From positions 1-64,000 of the forward strand of contig CALRJS020000017.1 in NCBI GenBank assembly GCA_943367595.1: a stretch of DNA of 64,000 nucleotides, given 5' to 3'. Below, one piece after another: positions 7,822 through 15,827 of the stretch (within the stretch, counting starts at the first letter, position 1; the number at the start of each line of letters is the position of its first letter). The notes under the pieces were generated by a model. The model had not been told where the DNA came from. It saw nothing but the letters and a program-made list of their open reading frames with translations, and searched no databases. A program made the translations under genes and the position numbers. Source of the DNA: MW101C3 sp943367595. Its GTDB lineage: Bacteria > Cyanobacteriota > Cyanobacteriia > PCC-6307 > Cyanobiaceae.

Positions 7822-8262
7822 ATGACCATCATCCAGTGCCAGTACGAAGGTTCGCTCCGCTGCCAGGCCCTGCATGAACCCTCCGGTTCCTCCCTGCTCA
7901 CCGACGCTCCGGTGGACAACGAAGGCAAGGGCGAGCGCTTCTCCCCCACCGATCTGGTGGCCACGGCACTGGCCACCTGCATCCTCACGGTGATGGGCAT
8001 CACGGCCCAGCGGCATGGCTGGGCGTTGGAGGGGAGCCGGGCCCGGGTCGAGAAAACGATGACCCGCTCCGGTCGGCGCCGCATCGAGGCACTCACGGTG
8101 TGGATCACCCTGCCGGAGGGGCTGGCGGCGGATCAACGCCAGTTGTTGCAGCGCGCGGCGGAAAGCTGCCCGGTGAAGCAGAGCCTGGAAGGCGCCGTGG
8201 CCATGGAACTGATCTGGGAGCACGCCGGCCCGCCCGCCTCAGACCAGCCGCCGGCCGCATGA
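7822..8262 (+). CDS. OsmC/Ohr family peroxiredoxin-like protein
   Basis: 146 aa from the ATG at 7822. Two conserved cysteines are present, in T-A-L-A-T-C-I-L-T and A-E-S-C-P-V-K-Q, spaced as in OsmC proteins, where they reduce organic hydroperoxides. The usual F-S-P-T-D-L-V element precedes the first Cys. Length fits the family. The stop overlaps the ATG of the M32 peptidase (ATGA at 8259-8262), so the two are translationally coupled. Confidence 0.85.
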   Translation: MTIIQCQYEGSLRCQALHEPSGSSLLTDAPVDNEGKGERFSPTDLVATALATCILTVMGITAQRHGWALEGSRARVEKTMTRSGRRRIEALTVWITLPEGLAADQRQLLQRAAESCPVKQSLEGAVAMELIWEHAGPPASDQPPAA

Positions 8263-9845
8263 GCGAGGACGCCATGCTGGGCCTCGCCAACGCAGCTCCT
8301 CCGATGCCTGAGCCGGCCACCGCCCTGCAACGCCTGCAGGATCACCTGCACGAAACCAGGGTGCTCGGGTCAATCAGCAGCGCCCTCTACTACGACCAGA
8401 ACACGGTGATGCCTGCGGCAGGGGCCGAGTGGCGCGGCGAGCAGCTGGCCTTGCTGGCGAGCCAGATCCATGCCCGTCAGAGCAGCGCCCACTACGCCGA
8501 GCTGGTGGCGGCCGCCGAGGCGGAACTGGGGGCCTCAGCACCCGCCGAGCGGCGCCGCAACCTGCAGCTGGTGCGCCTCGAACTGGAACGGCAGCGCTGC
8601 CTCGACCCTGCGCTGGTGGCCAGCCTGGTCAGGGCGCAGTCGAAGGGCAACGCCCTCTGGCAGAACGCCCGGCGCCACAACGACTTCCCCAGCTTCGCCC
8701 CGGCCCTGGCGGAGCTGATCGCCCTGCGCCGGGAGCAGGCCGGGCAACTGGCCAGTGCCGAGCCGGCGCCGCGCAGCCCCTGGGAGGTGCTGGCCCAGCC
8801 GTTCGAACCCGACATCAGCACAGCGCGGGTGGAGGAGCTGTTCGCCCCGCTGAAGGCGACCCTGCCGGCGCTGCTGGAGCAGGTGGCTAGCGCCACCGCC
8901 CAGCAGGACGGGGAGAGCAGCGCCAGCGCCGAGCTGCCGGAGACGGAGCAGGAACGCCTCTGCAGTGAGCTGCTCGACAGCTGGGGCTACGACCCGACGC
9001 GCTGCCAGCGCTCCCGTTCCGCTCACCCCTTCTCCTGCACGGTCGGACCTCAGGATTTCCGCATCACCACACGCGTGGTGCCAGGGCAGCCGTTCTCCTC
9101 CTTCCTGGCCACCGCCCACGAATGGGGGCATTCGCTCTACGAGCAGGGCCTGCCCCGCAGCACCGACCACTACTTCCCCTGGCCGCTGGGCGAGGCCACC
9201 TCGATGGGGGTGCATGAGAGCCAGTCGCTGTTCTGGGAATGCCGAGTGGCCCGCGGCCGCGCCTTCGCCGCCCGTTGGCAGCCGCGCTTCGTGGCCGGCG
9301 CTGGCGCAGATCCCTGGGGCGGCGTCGATGGCTTCTGGCGGGGGCTGAACCCGATGCGGCCCGGCCTCATCCGCGTCGAAGCCGATGAACTGAGCTACTG
9401 CCTGCACATCGTGCTGCGCTTCGAGCTGGAGCTGGCCCTGTTGGAGGGAGGTCTGCCGGTGGCCGACCTGCCCGGTGAATGGAACCGGCGCATGGTGAAT
9501 CTGCTGGGCCTGCGTCCGGCCAGCGACAGCGAGGGCTGCCTGCAGGACATCCACTGGGCTGAAGGCCTGTTCGGCTACTTCCCCTCCTATGCCCTCGGCC
9601 ATCTGATCAGCGCCCAGCTGGCCGAGGCGATGGAGCGGCAGATCGGGTCGATCGAGGCGCATGTGGCCGCCGGTCAGGAACAGGCGCTGCAGCAGTGGCT
9701 GGCGGCCCACGTCTGGCCGCTGGGGCGGGCGGTGAACGGGGAGGAGCTGGTGGAGCAGGTCACGGGGGAGCGTCTCAGCGCCACGCCGTTCCTCACCTAT
9801 CTGGAAGCCAAGGTGCAGCAGTTGCTGAGCAGCGTCCGCCACTGA
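8259..9845 (+). CDS. M32 family metallocarboxypeptidase (carboxypeptidase Taq type)
   Basis: 528 aa. Zinc ligands are visible: H287-E-W-G-H291 and E320 in M-G-V-H-E-S-Q-S. Family motifs H-P-F (256-258), D-F-R-I-T (266-270) and L-Q-D-I-H-W-A-E-G toward the C-terminus are intact. Members remove C-terminal residues from peptides in the cytoplasm; there is no signal peptide here. The start overlaps the stop of the OsmC gene, suggesting one transcript. The 3' side contains a hexamer repeat (9974-10033) before ppa. Confidence 0.92.
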   Translation: MSEDAMLGLANAAPPMPEPATALQRLQDHLHETRVLGSISSALYYDQNTVMPAAGAEWRGEQLALLASQIHARQSSAHYAELVAAAEAELGASAPAERRRNLQLVRLELERQRCLDPALVASLVRAQSKGNALWQNARRHNDFPSFAPALAELIALRREQAGQLASAEPAPRSPWEVLAQPFEPDISTARVEELFAPLKATLPALLEQVASATAQQDGESSASAELPETEQERLCSELLDSWGYDPTRCQRSRSAHPFSCTVGPQDFRITTRVVPGQPFSSFLATAHEWGHSLYEQGLPRSTDHYFPWPLGEATSMGVHESQSLFWECRVARGRAFAARWQPRFVAGAGADPWGGVDGFWRGLNPMRPGLIRVEADELSYCLHIVLRFELELALLEGGLPVADLPGEWNRRMVNLLGLRPASDSEGCLQDIHWAEGLFGYFPSYALGHLISAQLAEAMERQIGSIEAHVAAGQEQALQQWLAAHVWPLGRAVNGEELVEQVTGERLSATPFLTYLEAKVQQLLSSVRH

Positions 9846-9973
9846 GCCGGTGGGAAGGGCGAGGCGAGCGCTCGCAGGCTGGGATGGAGGCGCGTCCGTC
9901 AGCGTGCGTGGTGATCCAAGGCCAAGGCTCAGGTTGAAGCTGAGAACAAGACCGTTCCCATGCGCCTTCGTGC

Positions 9974-10033
9974 GAGGCCGAGGCTGAAGCCAAAGCACAG
10001 GCTGAGGCTGAGGCTGAAGTTGAGGCTGAGGCC
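9974..10033 (+). repeat. Ten tandem hexamers of GAGGCT type
   Basis: Ten consecutive 6-base units: GAGGCC, GAGGCT, GAAGCC, AAAGCA, CAGGCT, GAGGCT, GAGGCT, GAAGTT, GAGGCT, GAGGCC. Looser copies continue to the left (about 9918-9943). If read on the plus strand it would give alternating E/A. It lies between the M32 peptidase stop and the ppa start and belongs to no recognised gene. Confidence 0.8.
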
Positions 10034-10082
10034 GGTCTGGGGCACTCCGTAGGATCGGCCGCGCCGCTCGTTTCCCATCGCC

Positions 10083-10670
10083 ATGGCGAACATCGACCAT
10101 CCGCCCAGCCGCACGATGCTCAACCTGCTGCATGTGCTGCCGGCCTTCGCTGACGAAGCGGAACTGCGGTTGAACACGATCGTCGAGCTCAATTCGATGA
10201 CGATCAACAAATACGAACTGATCACGGAAACCGGCCACCTCAAACTCGACCGGGTGGGCTACTCCTCCCTGGCCTATCCCTTCGCCTACGGCTGCATCCC
10301 CCGCACCTGGGATGAAGACGGGGACCCGCTTGACATCGAGATCGTGGGTGTGACCGAGCCGCTGGTGCCCGGCAGCCTGGTGGAGGCCCGCATCATCGGC
10401 ATCATGACCTTCGACGACGGCGGCGAAGTGGACGACAAGGTGATCGCCGTGATTGCCGATGACAAGCGCATGGATCACATCACCAGCTACGAGCAGCTGG
10501 GCGCCCACTGGCAGAAGGAAACCCACTACTACTGGGAGCACTACAAGGATCTGAAGAAGCCCGGCACCTGCAAAGTGAACGGATTCTTCGGCGTGGAGGA
10601 GGCGGTTCGCATCATCAAGGAATGCGAAAAGCACTATCTCGACACCATCGATGCCAAACTTGTGGGCTGA
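10083..10670 (+). CDS. ppa: Inorganic pyrophosphatase (family I)
   Basis: 195 aa. It hydrolyses pyrophosphate to phosphate in the cytoplasm, pulling biosynthetic reactions forward. The family signature D77-E-D79-G-D81-P-L-D84 holds the metal-binding aspartates; the upstream K-Y-E and the D-D-K-R segment are also present. Length is slightly above the usual 170-180 because of an N-terminal extension of about 20 residues, as in other cyanobacterial enzymes. A short GC inverted repeat (GTGGG at 10662, CCCAC at 10674) overlaps the stop codon. Confidence 0.95.
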   Translation: MANIDHPPSRTMLNLLHVLPAFADEAELRLNTIVELNSMTINKYELITETGHLKLDRVGYSSLAYPFAYGCIPRTWDEDGDPLDIEIVGVTEPLVPGSLVEARIIGIMTFDDGGEVDDKVIAVIADDKRMDHITSYEQLGAHWQKETHYYWEHYKDLKKPGTCKVNGFFGVEEAVRIIKECEKHYLDTIDAKLVG

Positions 10671-10691
10671 AGCCCCACGACCGGCCCCTGA

Positions 10692-11672
10692 ATGCGCCCG
10701 CTCTCAGTGTTTCTTCCGCACCTTCGCGCTCCAGGGGCCTCCTCCGGTGGTCTGGTGAGCTCCACAAGCGGTCTGGTGAGCTCCACCGGCGCACTGGTGA
10801 TCAACCTGTGCAGCACCACCCTGCTCGCAGGCACCGCTGCACTGGCCCTCCCCAGCGCCAACCCAGCGGCTCCGGCCACCCTGGCGGTTCCAGCCAACTC
10901 GACGACTCCGGCCAGCTCGGCGCCAAGCACGGCCACGCCCTCCGCCGTCACGCCCGCAGCACCCATCAGATCGGTACCAGCCGCCCGCACGACCACCCCA
11001 GCAACGGGTCCGACTCCGGCGGGCTCCCTTCCGGCCACACCGGCCGCTGCCTCCCCAGCGGCCGTTCCGGCACCTGCGGCCGCAGCGCCAGAAGTCACAA
11101 CTCCCACGCGGGAGACCACCACACCCACAATCACGACGCCGGGAGCCACCCCGGCAGCCACCAGCCCGGCGCCTGGAGCCATCACCGCCCCGGCCACCGC
11201 GTCACCCACGACCCCCGCCACCGCCTCACCGGCAGCCCCCTCCGCCACGCCGGCAGTTCAGCCCGTCGTGACGTCCAGAATCGTGCTGCGGCTGGGCAAG
11301 CGGGACATCCGGCTCGAGCAGGGCGGCAAGGTGTACGGCCCCTGGCCGGTGGCGATCGGTGATGCCCGCACGCCCACGCCCACCGGCACCTTTCAGGTCA
11401 CCAACAAGGTGATCAACCCGATCTACGCCAGCACCCGAACCGGCAAGGTGAAAGGCACCGTGGGGCCGAACGGTCCCCTCGGCGATCGCTGGCTGGGGTT
11501 CAAGACCGTCGGCCCCAACCAGTTCGGCATCCACGGCACCCCCAGCGCCTGGGCCTGGACGGTCAGCTCCCGTGCGGCGGTCACCAATGGCTGCGTGCGC
11601 ATGTTCCACGAACACGTGCGCAAGCTCTTCGATCTGGTGGACGTGGGCACCCCGGTGGTGATCACCCGCTGA
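10692..11672 (+). CDS. L,D-transpeptidase (YkuD domain) with a long Pro/Thr/Ala linker
   Basis: 326 aa. Residues about 30-53 are a hydrophobic anchor or signal. Residues 55-193 are almost entirely A, P, T, S, a flexible spacer typical of wall-spanning proteins. Residues 195-326 are a YkuD domain with H281 (G-I-H-G-T-P) and the catalytic C301 in N-G-C-V-R-M (S-H-G-C-V-R in most members). Such enzymes form 3-3 peptidoglycan cross-links or attach proteins to the wall. The last 11 bases overlap the end of the convergent ClC gene. The spacer-coding DNA is repetitive (GCC/ACC/CCG), prone to length change. Confidence 0.88.
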   Translation: MRPLSVFLPHLRAPGASSGGLVSSTSGLVSSTGALVINLCSTTLLAGTAALALPSANPAAPATLAVPANSTTPASSAPSTATPSAVTPAAPIRSVPAARTTTPATGPTPAGSLPATPAAASPAAVPAPAAAAPEVTTPTRETTTPTITTPGATPAATSPAPGAITAPATASPTTPATASPAAPSATPAVQPVVTSRIVLRLGKRDIRLEQGGKVYGPWPVAIGDARTPTPTGTFQVTNKVINPIYASTRTGKVKGTVGPNGPLGDRWLGFKTVGPNQFGIHGTPSAWAWTVSSRAAVTNGCVRMFHEHVRKLFDLVDVGTPVVITR

Positions 11673-13572
11673 GCCCACGGGCCAGCGCCCGCGCCATGCC
11701 GTCGCGGCTGGCCATGCCCTGAAGCTCGTCGGCTCGCAGGCCCGCCCAGGGCACGCCGGCCGGCAGCTTGGCCTGGGGTCCATCGTCCTGTTCGAACACC
11801 GGCAGCTGCCGCAGACCGTTGGGGCTGAGCTGGTCTTCCAGCTGGGCCAGGTTGGCGCTGGCTGGCAGCCAGATCAGCTCGGCGCGGCGGCAATCGCTCA
11901 GCGGCGCCGTCCCCCCCTGGCTGGTGATCACCCGCTGCAGGTCCATCAGCGTGGCCAACCCCACCACCCAGCCGTCCTGCTCGATCAGCAGGCAATGGCC
12001 ATGGGCCCTCACCAACTGGCCCAGCGCCTCTGCCGCAGCGGTGGTTCCCGGCAGCACCAAGGGTTTCTCCGGCTCCAGCGCCTCCCGCACCGACAGGCCC
12101 GCCAGGCGGGCACGCCGTTCCTCCTCCACCGGATCGGGCCCCAGCAGCCCCGGATCGGCCAAGCCATGCCAGCGCTCCACCAGAACGGCGCTGAGTCCCG
12201 TGGCGGCCATCAGCGGCAGCACGATGCGGATGTCGTGGGTGAGCTCGAACAGCAGCAGCAGGGCCGTGAGTGGCGCCCGGGCACTGCCGGCCAGCACGGC
12301 GGCCATGCCCACCATGGCGTAGGCCGGCGGTTCGGCCACCGGCAGGCCGAAGCCGCTGTCGCCCAGCAGCTGGCCGTAGCAGTTGCCCAGCACTGCCCCC
12401 AGAAACAGCGCGGGGGCGAAGCCGCCGCCCACAAATCCGCTGGCATTGCTGAGCCCCGTGGCCAGCAGCTTCACGGCCAGCAACGCCAGCAGGCTGGTGA
12501 AGGCCACGCCACCTTCCCGGCCCAGCAGCGCTTCGATCGTGTCGTAGCCCACGCCCAGCACCTGCGGGAAACCGAGCGCCATCACCCCCACCCCAAGGCC
12601 ACCGAGGGCGTTGACGAGCACGGCAGGCAGCCGCTCCACCCGCCGCTGCACAGCGGCGCTGCGGCCTGCGGCCAGAATGCTCACCAGCGCCCACGACATC
12701 AGGCTCGCCACCACGCCAAGTCCCAGGTAGAGGGGCAGCTCCAGGGGCGAGCGCACCTCGTAGGCGGGCAGGCGGAAGATCGGCTGGTCCCCTAGCGAAA
12801 GCTGCGTGACCAGGGAAGAGGCCACCGCCGCCACCAGCACAGCCCTGAGGCTGGGCCGGCCGGGAATGGTGCTGTAGGCCCCTTCAAAGGCGAAGAACAC
12901 ACCGGCGATCGGCGCCTGGAAACCAGCTGCCAGCCCCGCCGCGACGCCGGCGGCCACCAGCGCCTTCTGGGAATCGGGCGTGAGCCCCCCGCGCAAGCCG
13001 AGCCAGAGGCCGATGTTGCCGCCGCTCTCCACACTCGGCCCCTCAGGCCCGAGCGACGCGCCACTGCCAAGGCTGAGTGAGGCGGCGATCAGGCGCAGCA
13101 GCGGCAGGCGCGGCGCGGCCGGCAGCACCCCATCGGCCATCGCCATCAGGCTCGGCAGGCTGGGGCCCAGGTCGCGGGCCAGCTGGCGCAGCAGACCCAC
13201 ACACAACCCGCCCAGCACCGGCGCCAGCAGCACCGGCCAGGACGTCAACCAACCGGCCAGACCGCTGGCAGGCACGGGGAGCGGCAACGGCGCAGGCGGC
13301 AGTGGAGGTGGTGGCAGGAAGCCGATGCCACCGAGACCGATCAGCACAAGCGCCTTCAGCGGGGTGCCGGAGGGGGCGGAGGTGGTGAAGATCTCCGGCG
13401 GTGGCGTGGGGTCTGGCTGAGCGCTGCCCAGCAGCCCCGTGCCCCACTCCACGAGCGTGCCGAACAGAAAATTGTTGATGAAGCCGAGCAGATAGTGGAA
13501 GCCCACCACGGCCGCGCCGGTGAGCACCCCCACCAGCGCAGCCCAGGCCAGCAGGCTCCACTGGAAGGGCAA
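11662..13572 (-). CDS. ClC-type chloride channel/transporter with CBS domains
   Basis: About 636 aa from a TTG at 13572. The true start is uncertain, because no ATG exists between the hemC stop and the first membrane helix. About ten to twelve membrane helices carry the ClC signatures: G-S-G-A-S-L-G-P-E-G-P-S-V-E (the gating Glu in G-P-E-G-P) and G-F-V-G-G-G-F-A-P-A-L-F-L-G. The C-terminal 130 residues contain a CBS domain pair (V-R-E-A-L, then G-L-A-T-L-M-D-L). Family members exchange chloride for protons or act as channels. Last gene of the rpoD-to-hemC strand run; its stop lies inside the end of the convergent L,D-transpeptidase gene. Confidence 0.88.
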   Translation of the reverse strand: MPFQWSLLAWAALVGVLTGAAVVGFHYLLGFINNFLFGTLVEWGTGLLGSAQPDPTPPPEIFTTSAPSGTPLKALVLIGLGGIGFLPPPPLPPAPLPLPVPASGLAGWLTSWPVLLAPVLGGLCVGLLRQLARDLGPSLPSLMAMADGVLPAAPRLPLLRLIAASLSLGSGASLGPEGPSVESGGNIGLWLGLRGGLTPDSQKALVAAGVAAGLAAGFQAPIAGVFFAFEGAYSTIPGRPSLRAVLVAAVASSLVTQLSLGDQPIFRLPAYEVRSPLELPLYLGLGVVASLMSWALVSILAAGRSAAVQRRVERLPAVLVNALGGLGVGVMALGFPQVLGVGYDTIEALLGREGGVAFTSLLALLAVKLLATGLSNASGFVGGGFAPALFLGAVLGNCYGQLLGDSGFGLPVAEPPAYAMVGMAAVLAGSARAPLTALLLLFELTHDIRIVLPLMAATGLSAVLVERWHGLADPGLLGPDPVEEERRARLAGLSVREALEPEKPLVLPGTTAAAEALGQLVRAHGHCLLIEQDGWVVGLATLMDLQRVITSQGGTAPLSDCRRAELIWLPASANLAQLEDQLSPNGLRQLPVFEQDDGPQAKLPAGVPWAGLRADELQGMASRDGMARALARGLSG

Positions 13573-13615
13573 CCCGCGGCTGTCACCCTCCCGCGGCTGG
13601 GGAGGGCCGGCCGGT

Positions 13616-14569
13616 TCAAGCCTCGGGCCTGACAGCTGCAAAAATCTCCTCCAGGATCTCGCCCGCCCCTTCGCTGCGCAGGGTATGGGCGAGGGCGATG
13701 CCGATGGCCTCCGGGTCGGTTTGATCGCCGCGGGCCTCGTTGCGGAGCAGGCGCTTGCCGTCAAGGCTGGCCACCATGCCCGTGAGCACCAGCTCGTCGC
13801 CGTGGAAGCGGCTGTTGACCCCGATCGGCACCTGACAGCCACCTTCGAGCTGGCGCAGGAAGGCCCGCTCCGCCAGGCAGCGGCGGGCCGTGGGGAGGTG
13901 CTCCAGCACCTTGATCGTTTCAAGCACGGCGGTGTCGCCCTCGCGGCATTCGATGCCCAGCGCGCCCTGACCCACGGCGTGCAGGGAGATCGAGGGGTCG
14001 ATCAGTTCATGGATGCGGTCAGCCAGCCCGAGCCGGCCCAGGCCGGCGGCGGCCAGGATCAGGCAGTCGTACTGGCCGGCATCCAGCTTTTCCAGCCGGG
14101 TGATCACATTGCCGCGCACATCCTTGAAGGTGAGCTGGGGGTAGTGATGGCGCAGCTGGGCGAGCCGGCGCAGCGAGCTGGTGCCCACCACGCTGCCTTC
14201 CGGCAGGGTGGCCAGGCTCTTGTCGGCATGGCGGGCGTGCACCACCAGGGCATCGGCGGGATCCTCCCGCTCGGTGACGCAGCCGAGCACCAGCCCCTCA
14301 GGCAGGTTGGTGGGCAGATCCTTGAGGCTGTGGACGGCGATGTCGGCCTGGTCGACCAGCATCTGGGCTTCCAGTTCCTTGGTGAACAGGCCCTTGTCGC
14401 CGATCTTGGCCAGCGCCACATCGAGGATCTTGTCGCCCTGGGTGGCCATCGCCTCGATGCTGATCTCCAGGGAGGGATGGGCAGCGGAGAGGGCATCCCG
14501 CACCCAGTGGGTCTGCACCATCGCCAGCTGGCTGCGGCGGGAGGCAATGCGCAGGGTGGAGCCGGCCAT
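13616..14569 (-). CDS. hemC: Hydroxymethylbilane synthase (porphobilinogen deaminase)
   Basis: 317 aa. Joins four porphobilinogen units into hydroxymethylbilane for haem, chlorophyll and corrin synthesis. The dipyrromethane cofactor cysteine is in E-G-G-C-Q-V-P-I-G (residue 245). Other conserved stretches are R-I-A-S-R-R-S-Q-L, H-S-L-K-D-L-P-T and G-T-S-S-L-R-R. The ATG at 14569 is preferred over an in-frame GTG at 14584 because GAGGA lies 8 bases before it. In the same minus-strand run as the envelope glycosylation genes and ClC. Genes for other tetrapyrrole steps (hemH, hemL, cobK, cobO) are elsewhere in the window. Confidence 0.96.
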   Translation of the reverse strand: MAGSTLRIASRRSQLAMVQTHWVRDALSAAHPSLEISIEAMATQGDKILDVALAKIGDKGLFTKELEAQMLVDQADIAVHSLKDLPTNLPEGLVLGCVTEREDPADALVVHARHADKSLATLPEGSVVGTSSLRRLAQLRHHYPQLTFKDVRGNVITRLEKLDAGQYDCLILAAAGLGRLGLADRIHELIDPSISLHAVGQGALGIECREGDTAVLETIKVLEHLPTARRCLAERAFLRQLEGGCQVPIGVNSRFHGDELVLTGMVASLDGKRLLRNEARGDQTDPEAIGIALAHTLRSEGAGEILEEIFAAVRPEA

Positions 14570-14688
14570 CACGTCAGTCCTCACTTCGGCGTCAGGGCCG
14601 TTTCACAGCCGCCCAGCCTAAGGACAGGCCGGCCGCGGACCCTGCGACGTAACAGAGAGCCTGATCCATCAGCGGCACCAGGTCCGGG

Positions 14689-15162
14689 TCAGGCGAAGAA
14701 ATCGAGCGGGAACGGGCCCCAGGTGTCCTCCGCTTCGGGCGCCACGCTGCTGTGGCCTGTGATCAGCAGGCCGCAGCCGAGGCCGGTTTCCGGCCGCACC
14801 AGAAACTGACCGGTGCGCTGGTTGCCCTTGAGAAACACCGGACCGGCCAAAGCGGTGGGATCCCCTGCTTCAGAAGCCGACGCGTCGGGGCCAGAAAGGC
14901 CAGGGGTGCCGGACCCAGGTGTCTCGGAGTCGGAGTCAGGCGTCTGCAGGGGTTCCCAGCCGAGGGCGTTCTCACAGGCGCGCAGCGCCGCCACCGCCAG
15001 GGAGGCGGAAGGTGCCATCACCCCGACCGTGAACCACTCACAGGCTGCCAGCCGCTGATCGAGTTCACTGCGCAGCGCCTGACGAGCCGCGGCGGGGAGC
15101 TCCGGCGCCGTGCGCAGGCCGCAGAGGGCCGCGAGCGAGTTGAGCGAGGCGGGTGTGGTCAA
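14689..15162 (-). CDS. DUF1824 family protein
   Basis: 157 aa starting at a TTG (15162) that overlaps the PAP2 stop as TTGA, so it is probably translated by coupling. The C-terminal half shows the family pattern G-P-V-F-L-K-G-N-Q-R-T-G...D-T-W-G-P-F-P-L-D-F-F. A central insert (about residues 80-105) is rich in S, D, P, G, T and looks disordered. DUF1824 is essentially restricted to cyanobacteria and has no known function. Its position behind PAP2 suggests co-expression but not necessarily a shared pathway. Confidence 0.8.
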   Translation of the reverse strand: MTTPASLNSLAALCGLRTAPELPAAARQALRSELDQRLAACEWFTVGVMAPSASLAVAALRACENALGWEPLQTPDSDSETPGSGTPGLSGPDASASEAGDPTALAGPVFLKGNQRTGQFLVRPETGLGCGLLITGHSSVAPEAEDTWGPFPLDFFA

Positions 15163-15827
15163 GGGGTTCGCCCGAGGGAAGGGCCAGTCTGCCGGGGGGC
15201 GCAGAACTGCAGACTCACGGCGCAGATGCTGAACCAGATGAAGCCGACGCAGGCGCCACCCACCATGTCGGTGGGCCAGTGCACCCGGCAGTAGAGGGTA
15301 CTGAGCCAGACCAGAGCCACCCAGAGTGAGGCGCCCACATACAACGGGCGCCGCAGGCGCGGGTAGAGCGAGGAGAGGATCATGCACATGAGGAAATAGA
15401 ACACCACCGCGCCGGCGGCATGGCCGCTGGGAAAGCTGCGGCCGATCACCTCCACCAGCCGGTCGGGAGGGCGCGCGCGATCAAACATCGGCTTGAGCCA
15501 GCGATCCACGATCAGCAGAATTCCAGCCGTGCCCACCGCCAGCCAGCGCAGCTCGTTCCAGGCCCGCTTGGTGTAGAGGAACACCAGTGCGGCCGCCACC
15601 AGCACGGCGGTGAAGCGGGTGCCGCTCAACTTGTAGACCAGCACCAGCAGGGCGCCGGGCTGGGGAGGAATCACCTGGCCCAGCCAGTCGAGGATGGCGA
15701 TATCAAGCTCAGGGTGCTTCTGGTTCACCATCGTGGCCTCGATCCAGAGCACCAGCCCCAGAGCGACCAGGCAGGCCAGCAGCCTGGGGACGCCGAACAG
15801 ACTGCACCAGCGGCGGAAGCGGTTCAC
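15159..15827 (-). CDS. PAP2-family membrane phosphatase
   Basis: 222 aa, GTG start at 15827 overlapping the upstream stop (GTGA). About six membrane helices. The three phosphatase motifs are K-P-M-F-D-R-A-R-P-P, F-P-S-G-H-A and C-R-V-H-W-P-T-D (Arg, His nucleophile, Asp). Family members dephosphorylate lipid phosphates such as undecaprenyl pyrophosphate or phosphatidic acid at the outer face of the membrane. Behind a polyprenyl-sugar synthase and a GT39 transferase, a role in recycling the polyprenyl carrier is plausible but unproven. Confidence 0.88.
   Translation of the reverse strand: MNRFRRWCSLFGVPRLLACLVALGLVLWIEATMVNQKHPELDIAILDWLGQVIPPQPGALLVLVYKLSGTRFTAVLVAAALVFLYTKRAWNELRWLAVGTAGILLIVDRWLKPMFDRARPPDRLVEVIGRSFPSGHAAGAVVFYFLMCMILSSLYPRLRRPLYVGASLWVALVWLSTLYCRVHWPTDMVGGACVGFIWFSICAVSLQFCAPRQTGPSLGRTP

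Noticed and set aside
8535..10634. 699-codon minus-strand frame across the M32 and ppa genes
   Set aside because: It is the antisense shadow of two well-identified genes, a typical effect of GC-rich codon use; the same holds for the 807-codon frame opposite priA.
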